Shown one piece after another: positions 45,331 to 56,770 of a stretch of DNA of 64,000 bases. The notes under the pieces are model-generated. The model ran no database searches. It was not told the origin of the DNA and saw only the letters and a list, made by a program, of their open reading frames with translations. Origin of the DNA: Dermacentor variabilis (taxonomy: Eukaryota; Arthropoda; Arachnida; Ixodida; Ixodidae); NCBI RefSeq assembly GCF_050947875.1, contig NC_134572.1, positions 129,981,605-130,045,604 on the forward strand. The letters run 5' to 3'. The position numbers were made by a program, and so were the translations under genes. Position 1 is the first letter of the stretch, and each line of letters starts with the position of its first letter.

Positions 45331-46009
45331 GTGAATTTTCTCTTCTCCTAATATCCCCCCCCCCCTTTTCTGGTCTTCCAAAATACGATAGCCAACCTGG
45401 CTCAGTCCTGGTAACTTCTCTGCCTTTCATTTATCGTTTTCTCTCCGTCTCTTCACTGACAAATGTTGCTTGTAGAAAAAAAAAAGAAGATAAACAGAAC
45501 ATATTTCTTTCTCCTTACCCAATTCGCTTTTAGTGGACCGTATATTTGTCTAGCATGGTTCGTAATTTCTTGACGTTCCCTGCCTAGCGGTTTAAGAGGT
45601 ACATTATAGTTCACTTTTATTTGTAATGATAGAAGTCAGACAGGTTTGTATACCTAAGTAGTGCTTCTGTTTTGTATCGGACCTGCGAACCCTTGCCCTG
45701 ACGGGAAATGCATGTGATGTGCATTTTCTCCCTGCCCTAGGAAATGTATTCTATCGATTTTAATTTATCAAGAATCCTTCAACCTTTAGTTTTACTTATC
45801 TCGACATTCTGACGCGGGTTGTTATACATTGACTCAGAATAAACATCCTGTGTTGAAGCAGGCTATCGGCGAAAAGAAAACAATCTGTCATTCGACGTGT
45901 AGACTGTTTCATAACCATTCTGCATGGGGATACAAGGTCCATCCTTTGATTGAATGTTTGATTGGTGCTGAATCAGGTTTAACGTGAAAAGCAGCATATT
46001 GCCTATAAA
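45331..46009. other. Unassigned sequence
   Basis: AT-rich; may include 3' UTR of the LINE just upstream. Contains a C-run at 45353-45365. No gene seen. Confidence 0.4.
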
Positions 46010-46215
46010 ACGCCGGCCGTAGCGGAGGGCGCGGAAATATGTTTCTGTAAACAGTGTTTATAAGACGGGAACTTTTCTCCGCTTCATGTAGTTATATTTA
46101 GGCGCACGTTAAAGACACACAGTTGGTAAAAAATAATCCGGAGTCCTCCACTAACGCGTGCCTCATAATCATATCGTGGTTTGGGCACGTAAAACTCCAG
46201 CATTTAATTTCAGTT
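46010..46215 (+). mobile_element. Partial SINE (Ruka-like), plus strand
   Basis: Starts at cgccggccgtagcggagg (degenerate tRNA head); the middle is replaced or diverged. The 3' body is clear: ggcgcacgttaaaga, ccggagtcctccacta, gcgtgcctcataatc, gggcacgtaaaactcc. Confidence 0.7.
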
Positions 46216-46480
46216 ACATCTTCTGCTCATGAAACTTCGTCAGAAGTTTCATACAGGGAAAGAAGGTGTCACGACTGGTGCTGGCGTAAGTAGAATGGCG
46301 AAAAACTGCTGAAAAGAAAGCAGGGAAGAAATTGATATGACCGGATCCCTTACACGCACAGGTAGCGGCACAAGGTAGACAGAGAAACTTTCACGAAAAA
46401 AAAAAGAAAGATTAAGGAGATGTATAGAAAAATGCTAGAATGAAAAACACGTACAGTATGCCTGTATAAATCAAGCAGGC

Positions 46481-46754
46481 TACACTCTTAAAAAAAGTTT
46501 ACACGTTTTGGGTCGTATCTTGTCCCACAGCAATGATCGTCATCTGCCTTGCTCGCATTTCATTTCTTTAACGCCGCGAGCGCGGTACTTCAAAGTCACG
46601 GACGGCTTGCGCATTGACAGCGTCACACAGCATTATCGACAGGAAAGTAGCGAGCGCCGGGTTTAAAAATAAAGGAAACACAAGCAAGGCAGATGGCGAT
46701 TATTATTGTGGGACGAGATATGCCAAAAAGGGTGTAAACTTTTTAAAGAGTGTA
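46481..46754. mobile_element. Long-TIR MITE (274 bp)
   Basis: The ends are ~105-bp inverted repeats. The left end tacactcttaaaaaaagttt and the right end, reverse-complemented, tacactctttaaaaagttta both continue with acac, 'tttt(g)gg', tcgt(a)tc(t)tgtcccaca and catctgccttgct. The TA at each extremity may be the target duplication. A ~60-bp centre separates the arms. No ORF with transposase features. A Tc1/mariner-type origin is inferred from the TA. Confidence 0.8.
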
Positions 46755-46798
46755 GGTGACTTTTTGTTGTCGCCTCGTGTCAAAAGGGATGCCAATAA

Positions 46799-46823
46799 AT
46801 AATAATAATAATAATAATCGTCG

Positions 46824-46867
<44 letters not shown>
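46799..46867. repeat. (AAT)n then (CAT)n compound microsatellite
   Basis: aataataat run followed by catcatcat run. The histidine-repeat ORF across it is an artefact. Confidence 0.95.
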
Positions 46868-48604
46868 GTGATACTTCTTGCTTTCAGACGGAAATAAATA
46901 TTTTGCTCATTCATTCCTTCATGCTGTTCAAGGTCCTAAATTGACACATGAGAGACCACCAGGCGAGAGCTTCGGAACCCTTTATCATCATGACGCAGAC
47001 ACTGAGCATGCACCACTGCGGACAAAGAACATTGTAGTAAACCACAATAAGCTGACGGCGAGAAGAAAAACGTAAGCCTTAGTTTACCCAATATGTTGCG
47101 CTGACAACTCAGGGCAGGCCGGGAAAATTTGTTACGACATCCTTAGATGGGAATTATTACTCTTTACTCTCTACGCATCCTCTTACAGCAACAGTTTCTT
47201 TCGCTCAACAAAACTGCACGACGGTTGCCATCACAAATTACCGATTAGAGGGTAACTAGAGAAGCTACCGTGTCAGTGGACGATACCGTACCACACGTAA
47301 GCCGGCAGGCCCCTGAAGCCACGGAACGACGTCTGTTAATTTTGAGCTCAGCTAAATCACTACCATTACAGCAGCCCTTTCCGCCCACTTTGCGCATGTC
47401 TGTCTGCACGTATAGCATCGTCGGCATCCAAATGTTCTTTTTTTTTACAAATGCAAATGTGTTCCCAGCCAAACGCAACACCGAGAGCATCTCGCAAGCG
47501 TAACACTTGTCTCGTAGGTCCACATCTGCACGGAAACAAAACGAAGATGATTTTTCCTCGGCGCCTTCGCAACCGGGCTGACACGCAGGCACACAACAGC
47601 TATTAAGCATTGTCGCTGTCGGGAAGTATCGCTGTCACCACACCAGGAGAGATGTGCACACAGTGCTCAGATATTTAAACACGAAGACCAACCAACTCAT
47701 TTTACGCGCAATTACGTGGAAGTGCGTCGTGTAATTGCCTTGTGGCCAGTTTCAAAGCAGGAAGTAGTTCCATGTGTTTATTTTGGAGTGAGAATTAAGC
47801 TGTTGTCACACTTTACTGCACGTAAATGGGAAAAACGATACAAAGCGAAGTTTCAAAGTAGTTCGCTTATAAATTTTCGAGCAGTGTACAGAAAAGGAGC
47901 GGCAAGCATCAATTTGCGCCGGCAATGTTCAACCACCGCTAAGGGTCGTCGACCTTTAGCGACCAATCGCGGAAGAGAGCGCATCGGTATGTCTTGTCTA
48001 TCTGCACCATCACCGCGGTGTGCCCTCTGCGGACGACATACGACAGGCTCCAAGAGAGTCACGTGGGAATTTCATAACCGGTAGCTGAATGTTGAAGCAA
48101 GCTGGTAAATGCCTCCTCATAAAAATCTTCCGCAGATGTGTGACTATATAGGCAACTCATACATCAAAGAGAGTGAAGCCGTATGAGCGACTTCTGACAC
48201 TGTTCGGAAGTAATTAGCCTTCGTTCGTTAGCGGCTCTTATCGTGATTCATTAACCCACTGCGCCAGCGCGTTCTCACCGACGCCTTCGTCATAGAGCCA
48301 CGCGGGCGATGCCACGCAGGCCTCGTCACTGGAAAACGTCATCAGCTTTATCGCGGCAGCAGTACAACCTCCCAGCTGGCCTTCAACGTGGAGACGGTGA
48401 AACGAGACATGAGAAGTAAAAAGTGGGGGTTGCGGGCTAAAATATCACACAAAGAAGTTGCACATTCTAGTGAGTTATACGGAAGGTGACATTTATATTA
48501 TTGGGAAGTATCCTTCGGCTCACGTAAGGCACCTTGCGGTAACTAGATAGGCAGGTAGGTTCCGGCCTCGGCTCGTTTCGGGCTTGTTCAATAAAAAAAA
48601 AAAA
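46868..48604. other. Unassigned sequence
   Basis: A 122-codon plus frame at 47716-48084 ends with two CxxC-like cysteines (CALCG) but matches no family. No gene supported. Confidence 0.4.
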
Positions 48605-48680
48605 AGTGTCCTGTGGTGCGGTCAAACCCGTGACTCCGTGTACAGGCAGCCCTATATGCTATAGCCGCGTGGCCACGAAC
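48605..48680 (-). mobile_element. tRNA-like SINE head fragment
   Basis: On the minus strand: GTGGCCACGCGGCTATAGCA, then B-box-like ACGGGTTTGACCGCAC. Next to an A-rich stretch (48593-48605) on its 3' side. Confidence 0.45.
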
Positions 48681-49639
48681 GCTTTTTTATACTTTATTGC
48701 CACAGTGAACAATGCAAGCACAGCAAGGAAGTATACATTCGGGAACCAGCCTCTATGAACTGCATTTGCAAGACCTCATTAAAATTGGCGCGTCTTCATT
48801 AATGCCGCAATTCTCGGTAGCCAGTCAGGCTCTGTGGCTTGAAACTGATACCAAGTTACAATTCTAGCGAGGCTTTCTTTAAAATATAGCGTTGCGCACG
48901 CATGTATCTCTCGTGTCAATAACAACAACAACAAAATATCCACGGCACCAGCGCTTTCTAGCTCATTGAGACAACTGGCACGCATGTGCCAACGTGACAT
49001 AGCAGGACTTGCTGCTGAACTAGTTGGTGCATGCGTAGTTATATTGAATTTAGCGCAAATCCAAAACAACACTACATAGGGGGAGGACATAGAGGCAAGA
49101 CGAGCAATTACATTCCGCCGCTTGCTTTTGCAGACAGTGGGTACCTAAAAGGTATCCTCTGTATACAAAGCACGCGCACCCTGTATAAGCTCGTACCTTG
49201 ATTAACACTAGCAAAACTGAAAAAGAAACTCTTTCTAGATAAGGAATTCCCGAATCAAACAAGCTTGCTCATGTGTCACACGATTTTTATCAATCTTTTT
49301 TGACCAAGAACGCTTTCAGGATTGCCCGAGCTGCATAGTTCTTGCTCCTTCCTAAGATCCGCATCTCCGCAAAGCCTTGGTCGCATCCCCATGAGGTAAC
49401 TGTGATGTTATTGGGGCCGGATCACTCCAGAAAAAGGGAGAAGCAGGACGCGAAAGCACAAACACACATCAGACTTGTATTGACGCACACAACACAGATA
49501 ACGGCACACACACGTGACAGTTCCCCAAGATGCCTCATAGACGACATGCACTATATCTCTGGATCGGTGGATTATAATTGGCCTACAGTTCCGGCGGAAG
49601 CGTGTGTCGCCATGTCGGAGACCTCGTCGAACCGATGTC
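48681..49639. other. Unassigned sequence
   Basis: Contains (AAC)n at about 48918-48934. No gene seen. Confidence 0.4.
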
Positions 49640-49768
49640 GGCCAGCGGGGTCGGACAGCAGTGTCGGCTGGCCGGGTCGGACAGCCGGGTCGGACGGTCG
49701 GGTTGGACAGCCGCGTTGCACGGCCGGGTCGGACCGCCGAGTCGGACCGCCGGGTCGGACCGCCTAGC
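49640..49768. repeat. GC-rich minisatellite, ~15-bp unit
   Basis: Eight to nine imperfect units of gccgggtcggac(a/c)g(c). In one plus frame (49342-49767) it reads as GSD/GR/VG pentapeptide-like repeats, but the frame has no other support as a gene. Confidence 0.9.
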
Positions 49769-49969
49769 GGGGCTGAGGTGGCCGGCCGCAGTCACCGGGT
49801 CGCGTCCACAGCTGGCGGGGTAGCCCTGTGGCCGCTCACCCGAACGCTCGACCGCCGCGGTTCAGGAACGCCAGCCCTCCAGGGCCAGTTGCCCAGCGGA
49901 AGAGCGGTGCGCGGTAACCTCTCAGCGGGCGACAGCGTTGACTCGGGTATGGCGTAGTGGCGCGGGTGG

Positions 49970-49970
49970 C

Positions 49971-50004
<34 letters not shown>
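49970..50004. repeat. (GAT)n microsatellite
   Basis: About eleven units, followed by 'gaagcctcagttaatggcac', which may be the start of another dispersed repeat running to about 50095 (AAATA-type tail). Confidence 0.9.
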
Positions 50005-50006
<2 letters not shown>

Positions 50007-50619
50007 GCCTCAGTTAATGGCACAAACCTACTGAGGGGGATAGGCCACGAATCGGGTGGTAATATGATTCAATAAATAAAATAAAATAAAATGGTTATTA
50101 AATAAATAACACGAAAAAAGAAAGGAAAACAAATAATCCAAGATGCAAAATAAACTACGAATACATGAGATAAAGTATCGATCAATACTATAGTGAGCCT
50201 TGCGTTGATAGGAATGTTATAAAAAAGGATATACTTAAACTTGAGTAAGGTAAATTATGAATAATAATAGTAAGATTTGAACTGTGAATTTGTGCTTTTA
50301 CTTTTTGAATTTTCTAAACTGCAGTAGCAATAAATCAATTCTTCAAACTAAAAACTATTAACAAGGCATTCCTTTTGTGCCACACAGGAAATTATAAATG
50401 GCTAGGCAAACGTTCCTGGGGCGGCGATAGCTCCTATGGGCCAGACGCCCAGCGAGGAAGCTCTTTTTCGTCCAACGCCGAACCTCGCTCACTGCTCACG
50501 CCACGGGGACACGGACCACACTCTCGTGCCACGCTTTTTGAGGCGCCACTGCCGACGCTCTAAATCGGTGTCGATGATGACGATGGCTCTCTTCGCCACC
50601 GCACGGCGCACTTTCTTCA
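50005..50619. other. Unassigned, AT-rich then GC-rich
   Basis: An (AAAAT)n-like tail at 50074-50095. No gene seen. Confidence 0.4.
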
Positions 50620-51340
50620 TATGTTTATGCTTCTGACTCCCGCGTACCATATATTATCACAGTAACATGCGCGCCTAAAGACGCTGTCTTTATTCTTAAG
50701 ATTAAGTGCGCGCTTCCTTGCTCGATCGTTGACGCAGCGCCCCGTATGGTCAACGTTGCTTCCACCGCGTGTAGACAACCTCAGTTGCACATTTCGTGTA
50801 CCACCGGGCATGCTTCTTTTTAGAGCCTTTCGGCTGCCAGGAATCATTCCAATTAATGCGAAGCTCAGTTTGTTCGGTGCCGCGAAAATGATCTGTACAC
50901 CGTGCCGATTCGCAACCTTCTTAAGGCTGCGCGTTACTTTAGGAATATGAGGTACCACTTCGGGCCGTTCCTGGAGGCCGTTTCCTTTACGCTTGAGCCG
51001 TGCCTCTCTTAACCTTCTGCTGAAGGCTTTCCGCCACCGCAGGCAATATCGAGAGAGTTAATCCCGTGGCTTTGAAGCACTCCACTTGCTCAATGAAACT
51101 AGACCTCAAAAGAGACGGACACAATTTCTGAAGTGCTGGCTTTGAGCAAAGCATCGCAATGCGCTTCTTCACAGCTTTTGAGTGAACCGAGCCATAGATT
51201 GAGAAATCCTTCTTTGCGCACATCGGAAACACCTCTGGAACACATGATTGCCATTTAGGTTTATCTTTACATCTAAATTCTGCTGTACTCCTGTAGCCCT
51301 CGTCCTGTCTTTCTGCCATACCCTCTCTGTAATCCTATTC
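50620..51340 (-). mobile_element. Penelope-like element fragment (RT C-terminus to GIY-YIG linker)
   Basis: On the minus strand the broken frames give FRCAQRRI, AHSKAVKKRIAMLC-type sequence (51170), SFIEQVECFKATG, AVAESLQQKVKRGTA (51010), VPHIPKVTRSLKKVANRHGV (50950) and VQIIFAAPNKLS, then HTGRCVNDRARKRALNLKNK (50720). This run matches, from memory, the end of RT, the linker and the start of the GIY-YIG endonuclease of Penelope-like elements. The GIY-YIG core itself (normally VY.I...CG..Y.G) is replaced by unrelated sequence. Penelope elements are a retroelement class separate from LINEs. This is a dead fragment. Confidence 0.7.
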
Positions 51341-51410
51341 TTGGCGTTAAATTCGTCATTATTTGACATAGCACGAGTTAGAGCGCGTGCGCGCGTGCGT
51401 GCCAGTTTCC

Positions 51411-51450
51411 ATTCATCCACATTAATCCACATTAATCCACATCAATCCAC
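51411..51450. repeat. 10-bp tandem repeat (ATTAATCCAC), four units
   Basis: attcatccac, attaatccac, attaatccac, atcaatccac in tandem. Confidence 0.9.
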
Positions 51451-52378
51451 AATTACCTGTGTCTTTCCCTTGCATCACAAGAGGGGAGGTGCCAGTTACT
51501 CCCATTCTTGCCTCGTGACAGCTAACGCTTCGAGGTGCTGCTTTAGACTGCACCACCATAGGGATTGCCCCACATTGGTCGCAACAGAACAGGTTGTGAC
51601 GCTTCTTCGCTGGAGTGAAAACGGAACTGTCGGCATGCCATCGCCGTCACTTTGCTTCTGTCCTCAAAGAGGTTCTCGTCACGAAGACAAATGCGCGTCT
51701 TGTGGAAATACGTTGGTGTATCTGGTAACTCAACGAAGAACCCCAAACGATGCTGGGTAGCAAGGCAGGCTGCAGCAAAATGCTTTGCAGAACACAGATC
51801 CTCAGAGTGGCAAAGCTGTTATTCAGTTGTTTCGCGACTGCGACGGTTCTACACATTTTCTGCCTCGTCTCACTCTCCTCTATACAGTTCTATCTACGTC
51901 CCCTCTGGACGTACGCGTTAGAGAAAGGTAAGCGCTGCAGTACCTGCAATGCTTTTGAGGGGGTCACGGATAATTACAGCTGTCGAAGAGGCTAACGTGG
52001 GGGCACTCAAAACGCTTCAGAGGACAGTGTGCACATGCCACGTGACGGAAAGGTCCAAACGAGTTTCTCGCATTGATTTTACTGCCTGCTACGCTCCTGC
52101 CATGTATATACACGCTCTCAGCAATCCCCCGACGCGGCATGCAAGACAATAGCAGCAGCCGCAGCGCAAAATTTTAAAGAAGAGGCAAAGAAAGCTTCGC
52201 TTTAAAAAGAACACGGTGCAAGGTACTATTACAAGAACTGCGGTGTTCAGTCGTCAGACCAACCAAAATGGCCAGACAGCCGTTACATAAAATGGGGTGG
52301 CACTGCCGAAGAATACTTCGCATGAAAACAGCTCTTATCAATGGTCTAGTTGCGTAAGATACACGCACAGTAACAGTT
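51451..52378. other. Unassigned sequence
   Basis: Overlapping short frames only; nothing recognised. Confidence 0.4.
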
Positions 52379-52644
52379 ATAATAATTTATCACCCACCAC
52401 GGTGGCTTAGTATCTATGGCGTTGCGCTGCTAGGCACGAGGTCGCAGCAACAAATCCCGACCGCGGAGGCCGCATTTCGATAGAGGTGAAATGCAAAAAC
52501 GCCCGTGGGATCCCGTGCAATGGGGGCACGTTAAGGATCCCTTGGTGGTCAAAATTATTCCGGTGTGTCCCACTACGGCGTGCCTCATAATCAAATCGCG
52601 GTTTGGGCAAGAAAAACCCAAGGATTCAATTCGATAATAATTTA
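52379..52644 (+). mobile_element. Ruka-like SINE, plus strand
   Basis: Head caccacggtggcttagtatc, degenerate B box (caacaaatcccga), body ggccgcatttcgatag, gaaatgcaaaaacgcc, gcacgttaaggatccc, gcgtgcctcataatc and gggcaagaaaaaccc. An 11-bp ATAATAATTTA occurs on both sides (52379-52389 and 52634-52644) and may be the target duplication, though it is AT-rich and merges with the tail. More diverged than the copy at 22394. Confidence 0.85.
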
Positions 52645-53974
52645 CTGTGTTTAATGACAAATTAGGGGTTCCGACAAACGCTGCGTTGTATTTACATTAC
52701 ACATGGGCTACGCCGTCGAAGAAGTAGCCGCGCGAAGCGGCCCTGTGAACAACGACCAGAAGAAACAAAACAACCTATTTCAAGGTGGCGAAATCCGGCA
52801 TGCATAGCTCCACAGAAGACCCGAGCAATGACACATCACCTCATAACATGCTCACTCGTTTCCAAAAAGCGGCATCTTTAACGCGCTGTTGACCGGAGTC
52901 AACAGCGCGTCAGGCGATCCAGGCGATCGAGGGTGGGAAGCACACCACACCTGTGGTGCCACATGAAGTCACGGAGACGGCCTGATAGAAAAGATGGTGT
53001 TAATAAGAACGAAGAAATAGCTAGCGCAAGAAGAAACAAAAACGAAGTGCGGAAACCTAGTGTGCGTGGCACGGGGGTTCATCTGCTTGCTGGAAAAATT
53101 GCAGGACGCATAATCTTCGCCTTTAAGAGTGGAACACGATAGCATTCAAAGATCCCTGATTGCTTCTCACGCAGCAGCTTACGTAACCGTAATGTTTACC
53201 GGGAAACGCTGGCGGCGAACACTATACACGAAGTCGACATTTCTGGTAGAAACGCAGCCTCTTGCGTGGGCCGATCCGGGAGGTTGTGCACAGCCGCGAA
53301 AAAAAAACAACAACATCATTTTTAGGTTTCCGTTATTGTTTCGCACTTTTAACATTTAAGTCTGAGAAGATCTACCATAAAAGGCATGCGCTGTCGGTGT
53401 TTTCTTTCATGACATTTGTTTGCGGGCTGTCATTCTCAAAATTCCGAGGAATAATTTTGTAAAGAATGCAAGACAAGGTACGAGCAACTTTAGTGATAGA
53501 ATGGCGTGGCAATATAACCCGCATATGCCACATGTCATATAGCAAGGCGTGGCCTGTACATATACCTAAATACATACGGATGACAACGCCGCAGACACCT
53601 CATTTTCTGCGACACTGGGTCCTTAACGCTATCGCGTTAATAAACGACAGCGTGAGACGCGTTGCTCTGGGCTCTTCGGGCGTATTGTCCTTCACCGCAC
53701 TTGAAGCCTGGTCTAACGGACAACGAGGTCCTAGGACTTTACAGATGGTGTTAGCGCTCCCCATGTATCGAATGAGTGAGCTTGACGTGCAGGCTAAAGT
53801 AATGCGAGCAATAAGATAGCTTGTGTCTTAAAATGGCACTGTTAAGCAAATCTACTCCTGGACAGATCAACTGCACATGGTGAAAAATGGCGACATTCTG
53901 CTGCATAAAATGTCGCGAGCGTTAATGACTGCGGGCCCCTCTAGAGATGCATAATGGGCATGAGCCGCCGAAGA
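52645..53974. other. Unassigned sequence
   Basis: No gene recognised. Frames at 52933-53142 and 53466-53819 have no motif. Stretches such as gtggaacacgatagcatt and cgctatcgcgttaata are suggestive of dispersed repeats but cannot be proven from this window. Confidence 0.35.
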
Positions 53975-54130
53975 TGAATGTCCAGGAAGTAACACGCGTG
54001 AACTCTGCGGGGTATGCATTGCCTCGCACTAAACGTAGCAGGAAGCGCACTGTTAGCAGCTGACAGCGGACAGACACAGAATGGGAAGCAAAACCACCAT
54101 GGGAACGCGGCTGTCCAAGTGCCGCACGGC
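53975..54130. repeat. Copy A of a local repeated segment
   Basis: Shares, in order, with 54770-54925: a 'caaggaaatagca/caggaagtaaca'-type start, gcg(t)gaa(t)tc, cagc(g)gacagaca, 'gggaagc/gggaacgc' and ctg(t)cc(c)aag(t/c)gc(c)g. By eye the two are moderately diverged and in direct orientation, ~790 bp apart. Confidence 0.45.
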
Positions 54131-54769
54131 AAACCACATCCGTGACATTTGGCCAGAAACAATTACGGCAGAAATTATCTTTCGATGACTGTCTAGGTAA
54201 AGAGAATAGCATTCGAGCAATGTAGTGACACACGACAATTTCTGAGTTCCCGTTTATTTAACATCTGTTGTGGTCATTCTGTGAGTCCTGTTGCTTGGCT
54301 GCCGTCCTACTTTGCTATGGTGCTTACTAATCAATGTCTCTCGTAAGATAGGCGGCATGAATACGATTGTATGATGCCGGCGCAGTGATGAGGACGAGAT
54401 GACGAAGTAATGACGTCGATGGAACGACGTCATTGCATCTAGACGGGGTATTGGACCTCAAATTCATTGGAACGACGTGGCATCGCTGCCACGTGGTAAA
54501 AATACCATGTACGGCCACAGAAGATTGTCTGCACCAAGTACCTCCACTCAAGAAGGGTAAACTCGAAGTGTTTGGAAAAAATTTATTTTAACAGAAGTAA
54601 GGCTGGACATCGTATTCATAACATGGTTTCTTAGGCCGACTGCATCAGGACATACCTGTTGTACGTGGCTACAAAATGCCACGGCCGTAGAGTAAAATGC
54701 ATGCGCGCTTGATAATTGCAGCACACAATTTAAGCGTACAACCACTGACAGGTAACCAATCTTTGTGTC

Positions 54770-54925
54770 AAGGAAATAGCATGCGAATTCACGCGCGGGG
54801 CACTGATCACCGTGCAACAGGCGGAGCAGACATCGCAGAGCAAGCAAGCGGCAGCGGACAGACAGGGATGGGAACGCGAACCCACTGCGAGAGCGTGACT
54901 GCCCAAGCGCGACACACCAGTTCTG
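54770..54925. repeat. Copy B of a local repeated segment
   Basis: Second copy of the segment at 53975-54130, same orientation. Shared landmarks include agcggacagaca, tgggaacgcg and ctgcccaagcgc. Confidence 0.45.
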
Positions 54926-55204
54926 CACTAAGGAACCAAGAAGGTACTACAACGAAGTAGTAACACGTAATGGCGGCTGTACAACGTGACAAACGTACCA
55001 CACAGGGCAGCAAAATGCAGGCTGTGCTAAGCGCCTCCTTTCGAATAGGGGTAAATTGTACCCTTGAGCATACTGAATGTTTCGTCTTACATACTCAAGA
55101 ATTGAAAGCCGCAGAGAATCTAATATGCCACAATAGGTGTAAACAAGGCCTAGAATACCCACAGAATAGAATCATTCCTTTGAAGACTGCAAAGGGGGCT
55201 TAGG

Positions 55205-55690
55205 CGTGTTTGCGGGTAACCAATGAACAAATGACGAAATTTTGAAAAATTTAGCACCGTGCCTGAAATATTTCCGTACTCAGTGAAAATACGTAGGCTA
55301 CGCCATAAGCTTTCTTCGCTCCCGAGATACAACGTGATGTCGTCGAAGGCTGGCAGCTTCACAACACAGCCTCCAGGCAGTTGGAGGCCGGGCACGCAAC
55401 GGTCTGTCATTACTGAGCGGTGATGGCTTAAAGTTGAATACAAAGAGTAATTGGGAGAGAGGGCCGCCTTCACGGACACCACGAATAATGGGATATGGGG
55501 CACTTTCACGCCCATCAAGAGGTATTGTACTTCGGCTATCTGAATAGGCATTCCTATTAAGTTCAAGAAAACTTGACGGAATGCCAAACGATGTCAGTAC
55601 ATTAAATATGTGGCTGTGTTCAAGGTGATCGAATGCCTTTTTTCTCGACCTATTGACACAGCCACTTGCTGATCTGGTCTACGAGTACGT
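55205..55690 (-). mobile_element. LINE reverse-transcriptase fragment
   Basis: On the minus strand one frame gives KAFDHLEHSHIFNVLTSFGI (RT motif A) and IIRGVREGGPLSQLLFVFN (motif B). Another frame gives PAFDDITLYLGSEESLWRSL (motif C, FADD changed to FDD), then SGTVLNFSKFRHLF. At least one frameshift lies between. The 'RGVRQGCPLSPLLF'-like block points to an L1/Tx1- or CR1-type LINE; the clade is uncertain. Only the RT core is kept. Confidence 0.65.
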
Positions 55691-56289
55691 CGTTATGCCA
55701 CGCGTGACGAACGAAAGACTATGTATATGCAAGGGACCGAGCATGCTTTATGGTGTCCTATTAAGGAAATCATCAGGCTTCCCAAGTGTCGAGTGACAAC
55801 AGCTGGAAATGTTGTGTTTTCAACGTTCAGTAGCGTGATTAGCCGCCATTCGTCTTGACGAATGCATCATGGCTAGTGTTCAGTAGCAACAAAACTAACC
55901 GGGAATATACGTAATACCTGTGGAACAGTCAAGCTGCCGAAGCCAATTCTACGCGTACGCCAATGCAAGCCTTTATCGTGTTAGCTAGAACAGTGGTACA
56001 AGGTTTCTCTCAAACGTGTCTTTGAATATTCATCTAAATTATTATTATTTCTCAATGCTGAGAAGCTGTGAGACTTCGTTTCACACAGAGCACGGAACAT
56101 TATTTTAAATTCTTAAATAATTGATAGTAAAGGCACGGTAAAAGTTAATTATCACTGCAGTATTGACAATTTTTCTCGCATTTTATCCTAAACAATTCGT
56201 TCGTCACTTGTTTCTGCAACTATTCTTGCGCGTTCGTAGTTTTGAATAATCTAAGACGGCGTTTTAACAGCGGAGCTTCACCGTCCGGC
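55691..56289. other. AT-rich unassigned sequence
   Basis: No gene or repeat supported. Confidence 0.4.
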
Positions 56290-56371
56290 GTGCGATGTCA
56301 CGCAGGGGGGCACGCGCCGAGGGAGGGGGGAGGAGAGGGGTGTCGGAACAGGTGTTTCGCCGGCATGCTCC

Positions 56372-56770
56372 ATGCCACCCCATGCATTCCACTATAGGCG
56401 CGAGCGGCAGTGGAAGCTCGCACGAGAGCGGCTGCGCCGACGTCACGCAAATCCCGAACTTCGACAGCGAGAAGCGCAAGCAAAGCGGCAGCGGAGGAAA
56501 GCCGCTACCACCGAGGATGCAGAACGGGAAGGGCATGTCAAGCGCTGGTGGAGGCAAGCTTACCCCCAACTTCAAGAGTAGGAGGCCGAGAAGAGACGTC
56601 GGCGCAGAGAGATTCCTTCCGCGGAGGGTGTCGATGGACCTTTCAAGAGTGAATTCCTCGACCGTGAGTGAGGCCACAGCTGCAAGGTGTGTGACAGACT
56701 GTGGCTTGATCACAACCTCACGCAACTGAAGAGTGTGCGCAATCCGGAACCGAAGAACGATGACAACTAA
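56372..56770 (+). pseudogene. Helitron-type N-terminal module, unit 1 (two in-frame stops)
   Basis: 133 codons in one frame. An MPPHAFHYRRER start is followed by basic repeats of ~17-19 residues (RERLRRRHANPELRQREAQ, AKRQRRK, VKRWWRQAYPQLQ, EAEKRRRRE), then GHSCKVCDRLWLDHNLTQL and a TAA at 56768. TAG at 56579-56581 and TGA at 56669-56671 interrupt it, but the frame continues coherently across both, so it was once a single ORF. The C-x2-C followed by RLW is shared with the module at 57290. Such basic-repeat plus cysteine modules sit ahead of Helitron-like N-terminal regions in arthropod elements; that link is from memory. Confidence 0.5.

Noticed and set aside
46756..46944. Poly-histidine ORF
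   Set aside because: Translation of a (CAT)n microsatellite.
47716..48084. 122-codon plus ORF ending in a CxxC motif, considered as a THAP or zinc-ribbon protein
   Set aside because: Only one cysteine pair, with no matching histidines or THAP signature residues.
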